From assembly GCF_019396325.1 (NCBI RefSeq), contig NZ_JAHKRO010000046.1:1-64000 (forward strand): 64,000 bases of DNA, read 5' to 3'. Under the pieces are notes generated by a model that saw nothing but the letters and a program-made list of their open reading frames with translations, was not told the origin of the DNA and ran no database searches. Below are positions 30,164 to 37,140 of this stretch, in pieces; position 1 is the stretch's first letter, and the number at the start of each line of letters is the position of its first letter. Source of the DNA: Nonomuraea ceibae. GTDB taxonomy: Bacteria; Actinomycetota; Actinomycetes; Streptosporangiales; Streptosporangiaceae. The translations under genes were made by a program, and so were the position numbers.

Positions 30164-32380
30164 TCAGCGGCTGCGCGTGGGAATCTCGAACCAGACCGCT
30201 TTGCCTTCCCTGGTGGGCCGCGAGCCCCACCGCTTGGCGAGCTGGTCGACCAGGTAGAGGCCGCGGCCGCCCTCGTCGTTCTCGCCGGCGCTGCGGATGC
30301 GCGGCAGCCGCAGGTCCTGGTCGAACACCTCGACCCAGACCGACTCGCCGCCCCGCCGCAGCCGCAGCGTGAACTCCTTGTCGCCGACCACCTCGTCCTC
30401 GAAGCCCGGCATGTCCCAGGAGTCCTCGAACGGCAGCGGCGGCCCGTCGACGATCAGCTCGCGGCGCGGCACGCTGGCCGTGGAGGCGTGCAGCACCACG
30501 TTGGTGACGACCTCGGAGACGAGCAGGCAGGCCAGCTCGGCGCGCTCTTCCGGCACGTTCCAGCCTTCGAACGCCTCCGACGCCATCCGGCGGGCCTCGC
30601 CCACCATGATCGGCTGGGCCGGGAACGTACGCTCCTCGACGTCGAGGTCGGCATCGCTGGAGCGGACCACGAGGATCGCCATGTCGTCGTCGATCTCGCC
30701 GGGCACCGCGACGGTGGCGGCGTCGGCGATGCGCTCGACCTCGGCGTCGGCCATCTTGGCGAGCTTCTCGCAGAGCACCCCGAGCGTCTCGGCCTCGGTG
30801 GGCATCTCGCCGAGCCGGGCGGGGCGGCGGTCGACCAGGCCGTCGGTGTAGAGGAGCAGCGCCGCGCCGGGCGGCAGCGTGCGCGTCTCCTCCTTGTAGA
30901 CGAGGTCGGCGTGCAGCCCCTTGGCGCGTACGCCGAGCGGCTGGCCGACCTCCTCGATGTCGAGCTCGACGCACTGGCCGTCGTGCAGCAGCAGCGGCGG
31001 GGCGTGCCCGGCGTTGGCGAAGGACAGCTGGCGCGACCAGGCGTCGTAGACCAGGTACTGGCAGGTGACGATGGGCGGGATGCTGACGTCGGCGCCGTTG
31101 TCGTCGCGCTCGGGGGTGGCGATGATGCGGGTCCACTCGTCGAGCCTGGCCAGGATGTCGGCGGGCGACTTGTCGTCCTGGGCGAAGGCGCGCAGCGCGG
31201 CCCGGAGCTGGCCCATGATGGCGGCGGCCTTGGCGCCCCGGCCTTCCACGTCGCCGATGACGATGCCGACCCGGCCGGCCGACAGCGGGATCACGTCGTA
31301 CCAGTCGCCGCCGACCTGGGTCTGGATGCCCTGGCCGTGGGAGACGAGCGGGGCGGCCGGGTAGTAGCGGACGGCGATCTGGAGGCCGTCGAGCTGCGGC
31401 AGCGCCCGGGGCAGCAGGTGCTTCTGGAAGGACTCGGCGGTGTGCCGCTCCTCCTCGAACAGCAGCGCGTTGTCGATGGCGAGCGCGACCCGGGTGGCGA
31501 TGGCCCCGACGAAGTCGCGGTCGAAGGCGTCGTAGTGGGGGCTGCGGCGGTCGGTCAGGTTGGACAGCCCGAGGTACATCAGGCCCAGCGTCTCGCCGCG
31601 CACGCTCAGCGGGGCGACGATCGCGGAGTTCATGCCGACCTCGCCGCACAGCCGGGCGCTGCCCTCGGACGGGGCGGGGAAGCTGTTGCCGGCGAAGTCG
31701 TCGACCAGGATCGTCTCCTGGCGGCGCATGGCCGCCTCGGCGTAGTGGCCGGACGGGTAGCGGATCTCGGCGCCGACGGGCTTCCAGGTGCCGGGCGGCG
31801 GCGACCAGCCCTGTACGTGCTGGGAGATCCGGCGCACCAGCCGGTCGCCCTCCATCAGCTCGATGAAGCAGTGGTCGGCGAACTGCGGGACCAGCATCTC
31901 GGCGACCCGCTTGAGCGTCTCCTCGACGTACAGCGAGCCGGCCAGCCGCTCGCCGATGCGCTCCAGCAGGCCGAAGCGGTCCTTCTCGCGCTCGTTGCTG
32001 CGCAGCGCCTCGCGGGCGGTGATGACGATGCCCGTCACCGAGCCGGAGGTGTGGCGCAGCGGCACCGCCTGGGCGCGCACGTACAGGACGGAGCCGTCGG
32101 CGCGCCGCACGTCGAACGTGCCCTCCCAGACGCCGCCCTTGAGCACGTGCTTGCTCAGCTCGATGGCCTGCGGGTGGTCCTTGTCCATGATCCCGAAGGA
32201 CTGGGCCGAGGGGTCGCGGCCCGACGCCCGTGGCCGGCCGAACAACCGCTCGGCGAACGGGTTCCAGTAAAGGAGATTGCTGAACCGGTCGGTGACGACC
32301 ACCGCCATCTCGGCATGGTCGAGCACCGACGACGCGGCCAGGTGATCGGCGTCGGGTGACACGTCCCCCCATCGCTTCAT
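30164..32380 (-). CDS. PAS-GAF-PP2C phosphatase with HATPase (anti-sigma) domain
   Basis: A 738-residue regulator. Domains in order: PAS (about 15-120, VLDHAEMAVVVTDRFSNLLYWNPFAERLFGR), GAF (about 150-315), SpoIIE-type PP2C phosphatase (about 335-550, GGDWYDVIPL, VIGDVEGRGAKAA, LLYTDGLVDRR, DDMAILVVR) and a C-terminal histidine kinase-like ATPase (about 595-738, CLLVSEVVTNVVLHA, GGRGLYLVDQLAKRWG) as in anti-sigma kinases of the RsbW type. It would both phosphorylate and dephosphorylate STAS partners, setting sigma activity in response to signals. The STAS protein at 43344-43682 is a possible partner. ATG 32380 was chosen at the family start. Confidence 0.92.
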   Translation of the reverse strand: MKRWGDVSPDADHLAASSVLDHAEMAVVVTDRFSNLLYWNPFAERLFGRPRASGRDPSAQSFGIMDKDHPQAIELSKHVLKGGVWEGTFDVRRADGSVLYVRAQAVPLRHTSGSVTGIVITAREALRSNEREKDRFGLLERIGERLAGSLYVEETLKRVAEMLVPQFADHCFIELMEGDRLVRRISQHVQGWSPPPGTWKPVGAEIRYPSGHYAEAAMRRQETILVDDFAGNSFPAPSEGSARLCGEVGMNSAIVAPLSVRGETLGLMYLGLSNLTDRRSPHYDAFDRDFVGAIATRVALAIDNALLFEEERHTAESFQKHLLPRALPQLDGLQIAVRYYPAAPLVSHGQGIQTQVGGDWYDVIPLSAGRVGIVIGDVEGRGAKAAAIMGQLRAALRAFAQDDKSPADILARLDEWTRIIATPERDDNGADVSIPPIVTCQYLVYDAWSRQLSFANAGHAPPLLLHDGQCVELDIEEVGQPLGVRAKGLHADLVYKEETRTLPPGAALLLYTDGLVDRRPARLGEMPTEAETLGVLCEKLAKMADAEVERIADAATVAVPGEIDDDMAILVVRSSDADLDVEERTFPAQPIMVGEARRMASEAFEGWNVPEERAELACLLVSEVVTNVVLHASTASVPRRELIVDGPPLPFEDSWDMPGFEDEVVGDKEFTLRLRRGGESVWVEVFDQDLRLPRIRSAGENDEGGRGLYLVDQLAKRWGSRPTREGKAVWFEIPTRSR

Positions 32381-32503
32381 CCGGAGACCACTCCTAGGGG
32401 ACGCATGCGCGAAAAGCGAACCACGGGCGCTCCTGCAACAGTCTTGGCCGGGGGGGAGTGGAGGGGCTCCCAGTTGGGATTCAACCAAGCAGCCGCGCGT
32501 GCG

Positions 32504-33208
32504 TCAGCGCCTGGTGACGAAAACGTGCGCGGCAACGTCACGCGGGATCTCCGCGAGAGAGTCGTTCGCGTCACCGTCACCTGTCACCCGCACACCGTCG
32601 TCGCTCGCCGCGAGCGTCACCTCGCGTCCGGGTTGTATCCCAACTTGCTTGAGTTTAAGCATCAGAGCGGGATCACTTTGCACTTGTTCGCTAATTCGAC
32701 GCACTACCACGGGCACTCCTTGGGCCCCGGCGACCTCCGTCATGGTCGGCAGCATGCTCCCGGACGGTTCGGCGCTCTCCTGCGCGCCGAGCTCGGCCAG
32801 GCCGGGGATGGGGTTGCCGTGCGGGCACACCGTGGGGTTGTCGAGCAGCTTGACCAGGCGGGTCTCGACCGACTCCGACATGACGTGCTCCCAGCGGCAG
32901 GCCTCGATGTGCACCTCCTCCCAGGGCAGCCCGATGACGTCGGTCAGCAGGCATTCGGCGAGCCGGTGCTTGCGCATGACCCTGGTCGCCAGGGTGCGGC
33001 CGAGCTCGGTCATGGACAGGTGGCGGTCACCCTCGACGCGGACGAGGCCGTCGCGCTCCATGCGGGCGACGGTCTGGCTCACCGTGGGGCCGCTCTGCTG
33101 CAGGCGCTCGGCGATGCGCGCCCGGAGGGGGACGATGCCCTCCTCCTCGAGCTCGTAAATCGTCCGGAGATACATCTCCGTCGTGTCGATCAGGCCGTGT
33201 GCGGTCAA
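32504..33208 (-). CDS. ideR: DtxR/IdeR-family iron-dependent regulator
   Basis: A 234-residue metal-dependent repressor: an N-terminal winged helix (TTEMYLRTIYELEEEGIVPLRARIAERLQQSGPTVSQTVARMERDGL), a dimerisation/metal domain and an SH3-like C-terminus. Numbered from the TTG start, Met12, Cys104, Glu107 and His108 match the DtxR primary site, and His81, Glu85 and His100 the ancillary site. It represses iron uptake when Fe(II) is plentiful. TTG 33208 was chosen because GGGAGGAG lies just before it; ATG 33226 would add six residues with no ribosome site. Confidence 0.92.
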   Translation of the reverse strand: MTAHGLIDTTEMYLRTIYELEEEGIVPLRARIAERLQQSGPTVSQTVARMERDGLVRVEGDRHLSMTELGRTLATRVMRKHRLAECLLTDVIGLPWEEVHIEACRWEHVMSESVETRLVKLLDNPTVCPHGNPIPGLAELGAQESAEPSGSMLPTMTEVAGAQGVPVVVRRISEQVQSDPALMLKLKQVGIQPGREVTLAASDDGVRVTGDGDANDSLAEIPRDVAAHVFVTRR

Positions 33209-33291
33209 GGCTCCTCCCAACTGCATGCTACGCCGGTCGTGGCGGGGACTGAGCCCGTCCGCTTCGGGCACAGGAGTCAGAGGCAAAGCCT

Positions 33292-33936
33292 ATGGGGGAG
33301 AAACGACCGACGATGTCAAAGGACGGAAACAACTCAGCGGCCGAGTTCCTTCCCGATCGCCTGGACCTGACGTCGCTGCGGGAGGCTGCGGCCGGCTGCG
33401 AGGGCTGCGACCTCTACCGGGCGGCGACGCGCACGGTGTTCGGCGAGGGGCCCGCCGGGGCCGCGTTCATGCTCGTCGGGGAGCAGCCCGGCGACCAGGA
33501 GGACCTGCAGGGGCACCCGTTCGTCGGACCGGCCGGGCGGGTGCTGGACCGGGGGCTGGCCGAGGCCGGGATCGAGCGGGAGGACGTCTACCTGACGAAC
33601 GCGGTCAAGCACTTCTCGTTCACCCGGCAGGGCAGGCGGCGCATCCACCAGAAGCCGACGGCGGCCGAGATCGGGGCCTGCCAGCCGTGGCTGAACGCCG
33701 AGCTGGCCGTGGTGGAGCCGCAGGTGGTCGTGGTGCTGGGGGCGACGGCCGCGCGGGCGCTGCTGGGGCGGGCGTTCCGGGTGACGCGGCAGCGGGGGGC
33801 GCCGGTGCCGCTGGGCGAGGCCACGGCGGTGGCCACGATCCACCCGTCCGCGGTCCTGCGCGCGCCCGACCGGGACGCGGCGTACGAGGGCTTCCTCGCC
33901 GACCTCAAGGTGGCGGCCGGTCAGCGAGGGCGGTAG
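33292..33936 (+). CDS. udgX: UdgX-type uracil-DNA-binding protein
   Basis: A uracil-DNA glycosylase superfamily protein of about 207-214 residues: CEGC near the N-terminus, motif A GEQPGDQEDLQGHPFVGPAG, TNAVKHFSFTRQGRRRIHQKP and the HPSAVL motif. The RRRIH loop matches the KRRIH insert that defines UdgX, whose His forms a covalent bond with the deoxyribose after uracil excision, so this protein likely traps uracil sites. VKH replaces the VKC of family 4 enzymes. Starts at 33292 (GAGG 8 bp upstream) and 33313 are both possible. It is divergent from ideR. Confidence 0.88.
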   Translation: MGEKRPTMSKDGNNSAAEFLPDRLDLTSLREAAAGCEGCDLYRAATRTVFGEGPAGAAFMLVGEQPGDQEDLQGHPFVGPAGRVLDRGLAEAGIEREDVYLTNAVKHFSFTRQGRRRIHQKPTAAEIGACQPWLNAELAVVEPQVVVVLGATAARALLGRAFRVTRQRGAPVPLGEATAVATIHPSAVLRAPDRDAAYEGFLADLKVAAGQRGR

Positions 33937-33957
33937 CGCCTCAGGGCGCGCGGCCGG

Positions 33958-35193
33958 TCAGCGGGCGCGGTAGTTCCTGAAGCCGGCCACCGACAGGCCG
34001 GCGACGAGTACGGCCAGCGCGCAGGCGATGCCGCCGCCCACCCACGCGGTGGTGAGGCCGAAGGCGGTGGCCGTGGCTCCGGCCCGGACGTCGCCGAGCC
34101 GGGGCCCGCCCGCGACGACGACCATGAAGACGCCCTGCATCCGCCCCCGCATCTCGTCCGGCGCGTACAGCTGGAGTATGGACTGCCGCCACACGGAGGA
34201 GACCACGTCGGCGGCTCCCCCGACGGCCATGAACAGCAGCACGAGCCAGAGCTGCTGGGCGAGCCCGGCGGCGGCGACCGCGAGCCCCCACACGGCGATG
34301 ACGGCCGTGAGCGCCAGGCCCTGGCGGGTGACCCGGGTGACCCAGCCGGAGAACAGCCCGCCGATGACCGACCCGGCCGCCATGGAGGCCACCAGCCAGC
34401 CGAGGACGTTCAGGTCGCCGCCGAAACGCAGGTCGACGAGCTCCGGGAACAGGGCTCTGGGCAGCGCGAACACCATGGCGATGATGTCGACGACGAACGA
34501 CATGAGCAGCACCGGGCTGGTGGCGATGAAGCGGAGCCCCTCGGCCACGGACCGCCAGCCGGGCCGGGACACCTCGCCCTGGGGTGCCAGCGCGGGCAGC
34601 CGGAAGGCGGCGTAGAGGCTGGCGGTGAACAGCAGGGCGTCCACGGCGTAGGCGGCCGCGTAGCCGCCCTCGGTGAGCAGGATGCCGCCGATCATCGGCC
34701 CGGCGACGGCGCCGATGCTGTAGACGAGCGAGTTGAGCGCGTTGGCCGAGGGCACCAGCTCGGCCGGGAGCAGCCGGGGGATGATGGCGCCCCGGGTGGA
34801 GGAGCTGACGGCGAAGCCGGCGGCGCCCACGGCCACGGTCGCCAGCAGCACGTACACGTTGGGGACGCCGACCAGCGCCTGGATCAGGATGAGCATCGTG
34901 CTCACCCACGCGACGGCGGAGCCGGCGACGAGGAGCTTGCGCCGGTCGACGGCGTCGGCGACGGCCCCGCCCCACAGCCCGAAGATCACCAGGGGGATCA
35001 GGTTGGCCAGCCCCAGCATGCCGACCCAGAACGACGAGCCGGTCAGGTCGTAGACCTGCTGGCTGACGGCCACGACGGTGGCGCCGAGGCCGACGTGGGA
35101 GACGGCCTGGCCGATCCAGAGGCGCCGGTAGGCGGGCACGGACAGCGGCCGGGTGTCGACCAGGTGACGCTTGACGAAATCCCCGAAAGTCAC
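33958..35193 (-). CDS. MFS transporter (DHA3/EntS-like)
   Basis: A 411-residue transporter with 12 predicted helices. It starts with FRRLW-like PAYRRLWIGQAVSHVGLGATVVAVSQQVYDLTGSS and has the loop 2-3 motif GLWGGAVADAVDRRKLL, typical of the DHA3 efflux group that includes the enterobactin exporter EntS. Lying near ideR it could move a siderophore, but no IdeR site is obvious upstream and the substrate is unknown. It ends 22 bp from the convergent udgX. Confidence 0.85.
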   Translation of the reverse strand: MTFGDFVKRHLVDTRPLSVPAYRRLWIGQAVSHVGLGATVVAVSQQVYDLTGSSFWVGMLGLANLIPLVIFGLWGGAVADAVDRRKLLVAGSAVAWVSTMLILIQALVGVPNVYVLLATVAVGAAGFAVSSSTRGAIIPRLLPAELVPSANALNSLVYSIGAVAGPMIGGILLTEGGYAAAYAVDALLFTASLYAAFRLPALAPQGEVSRPGWRSVAEGLRFIATSPVLLMSFVVDIIAMVFALPRALFPELVDLRFGGDLNVLGWLVASMAAGSVIGGLFSGWVTRVTRQGLALTAVIAVWGLAVAAAGLAQQLWLVLLFMAVGGAADVVSSVWRQSILQLYAPDEMRGRMQGVFMVVVAGGPRLGDVRAGATATAFGLTTAWVGGGIACALAVLVAGLSVAGFRNYRAR

Positions 35194-35203
35194 TTAAGGC
35201 ACA

Positions 35204-35896
35204 TTAAGGGGCAAGTCTCTCCAACTCCCACCCCGGCCGCGTACGCCGGTAACGCAGCCGGTCGTGCATCCGGTCGAGCTGCCCCTGCCAGAACTCCACC
35301 TCCACCGGCGTCACCCGGAAGCCGCCCCAGAAGTCGGGCACCGGCGGATCGTCCGGCCAGCGCGCCGCCAGCTCCTCGTAGCGGGCGTCCAGCTCCTCCC
35401 GTGACCGCACCACCGCCGACTGGCGCGACGCCCACGCGCCGATGCGCGAGCCGTACGGCCTGGCGTTGAAATAGGCGGCCGACTCCTCGGCCGACAGCCT
35501 CTTCACCGAGCCCTCCACCCGCACCTGACGGCGCAGCGGATGCCACGGGAACAGCAGCGACGCCCTCGGGTTCTCCGCCAGGTCGCGGCCCTTGCGGGAC
35601 TCGTAGTTGGTGTAGAAGACGAAACCGCGCTCGTCGTAGCCCTTGAGCAGCACGGTCCTGGCGCTCGGCCGGCCCCCTGCGGAGGCGGTGGCGAGCACCA
35701 TGGCGTTGGGCTCGGGCAGGCCGGCGTCGAGCGCGTCCTGGAACCAGACGGTGAACTGCGCGATCGGATCGGCGGCGACGGCGGCTTCGAGCAACGGTTC
35801 GCCCTCATAGGTCCGGCGAAGCCCCGCCAAGGAGGGCGGGCGCGAGGTGGCATCCACGAGACGGTATTCTCGCGTGCTTGGTGGCAGATCCCACAC
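35204..35896 (-). CDS. pdxH: Pyridoxamine/pyridoxine 5'-phosphate oxidase
   Basis: A 230-residue FMN enzyme making pyridoxal 5'-phosphate. Landmarks: LRRTYEGEPLLEA, DPIAQFTVWFQDALDAGLPEPNAMVLATA, GGRPSARTVLLKGYDERGFVFYTNYESRKGRDLAENP, RQVRVEGSVKRL, FNARPYGSRIGAWASRQS and the C-terminal DRLRYRR. The GTG at 35896 has AGGGGG five bases upstream; GTG 35857 would start the protein VDATSRPP and is nearly as good. It is divergent from citrate synthase. Confidence 0.94.
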   Translation of the reverse strand: MWDLPPSTREYRLVDATSRPPSLAGLRRTYEGEPLLEAAVAADPIAQFTVWFQDALDAGLPEPNAMVLATASAGGRPSARTVLLKGYDERGFVFYTNYESRKGRDLAENPRASLLFPWHPLRRQVRVEGSVKRLSAEESAAYFNARPYGSRIGAWASRQSAVVRSREELDARYEELAARWPDDPPVPDFWGGFRVTPVEVEFWQGQLDRMHDRLRYRRTRPGWELERLAP

Positions 35897-36033
35897 AGCG
35901 CCCCCTACCAGCGGTTATGGCCTACCGGCGGGTCCCGAGACCGAGCACGACCTGGGAGGGGGTTAAATTGACTGGCCGGTATCTCGACATCAAGGCATTG
36001 CCGGAACATGGCAAGAAAGGGAGGCGGCCGAGA

Positions 36034-37140
36034 ATGTCCGACTTCAAACCCGGCCTCGAAGGCGTCGTAGCTTTCGAGACCGAGATCGCGGAACCGGACA
36101 AAGAAGGGGGCGCCCTTCGATACCGGGGCGTCGACATCGAGGAGCTGGTCGGCCGTGTCCCCTTCGGGCATGTGTGGGGCCTGCTGGTCGACAACAAGTT
36201 CCAGCCGGGCCTGCCCCCGGCGGAGCCGTACCCCATCCCTGTCCATTCCGGTGACATCCGAGTCGACGTGCAGAGCGCGCTGGCCATGCTGGCCCCCGCC
36301 TACGGCTTCAAGCCGCTGCTCGACATCAGCGACGAGGAGGCGCGCGACCAGCTCGCCCGCGCCTCCGTGATGGCCCTGTCCTTCGTGGCGCAGTCGGCGC
36401 GTGGCCTCGGCCTGCCGATGGTGCCGCAGAGCCGGGTCGACGAGGCCAAGACCATCGTCGAGCGTTTCATGGTCCGCTGGCGCGGTGAGCCTGACCCCAA
36501 GCATGTCAAGGCCATCGACGCGTACTGGACCTCCGCCGCCGAGCACGGCATGAACGCCTCCACCTTCACCGCCCGCGTCATCGCCTCCACCGGCGCGGAC
36601 GTGGCCGCGGCGCTGTCCGGGGCGGTCGGCGCCATGTCGGGCCCGCTCCACGGCGGCGCCCCGGCGCGCGTGCTGCACATGATCGAGGGCGTCGAGCAGC
36701 TCGGCGACGCCAAGAAGTACGTGCAGAGCGAGCTCGACAAGGGCAACAGGCTCATGGGCTTCGGACACCGCGTCTACCGCGCCGAGGACCCGCGGGCCCG
36801 CGTGCTCCGCCGCACCGCCAAGGAGCTCGACGCGCCTCGCTACGAGGTCGCCGCGGCCCTTGAGCAGGCGGCCCTGGAGGAGCTGCACGCCCGCAAGCCC
36901 GACCGGGTGCTGGCCACCAACGTCGAATACTGGGCCGCCGTGGTCCTGGACTTCGCCGAGGTGCCCTCGCACATGTTCACCTCGATGTTCACCTGCGCCC
37001 GCACGGCCGGCTGGGCCGCGCACATCCTGGAGCAGAAGCTCACGGGCAGGCTGGTGCGCCCGAGCGCCAACTACATCGGCCCCGCGTCGCGTCCGCTCAG
37101 CGACGTGCCCGGCGCCGCCGAGGTCGCCGGCACCATCTGA
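36034..37140 (+). CDS. Citrate synthase (type 2)
   Basis: A 368-residue enzyme condensing oxaloacetate and acetyl-CoA (or a close relative acting on propionyl-CoA). Seen: ALRYRGVDIEELV, EHGMNASTFTARVIASTGAD, the active-site GPLHGGAPARVLHM, GFGHRVYRAEDPRA and a catalytic Asp region VVLDFAEVPSHMFTSMF, all normal. The ATG at 36034 follows GGGAGG; in-frame codons upstream lie in the divergent promoter. Length and sequence fit the short CitA-type enzymes of actinomycetes. Its last 70 bp overlap the convergent membrane-protein gene. Confidence 0.93.
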   Translation: MSDFKPGLEGVVAFETEIAEPDKEGGALRYRGVDIEELVGRVPFGHVWGLLVDNKFQPGLPPAEPYPIPVHSGDIRVDVQSALAMLAPAYGFKPLLDISDEEARDQLARASVMALSFVAQSARGLGLPMVPQSRVDEAKTIVERFMVRWRGEPDPKHVKAIDAYWTSAAEHGMNASTFTARVIASTGADVAAALSGAVGAMSGPLHGGAPARVLHMIEGVEQLGDAKKYVQSELDKGNRLMGFGHRVYRAEDPRARVLRRTAKELDAPRYEVAAALEQAALEELHARKPDRVLATNVEYWAAVVLDFAEVPSHMFTSMFTCARTAGWAAHILEQKLTGRLVRPSANYIGPASRPLSDVPGAAEVAGTI

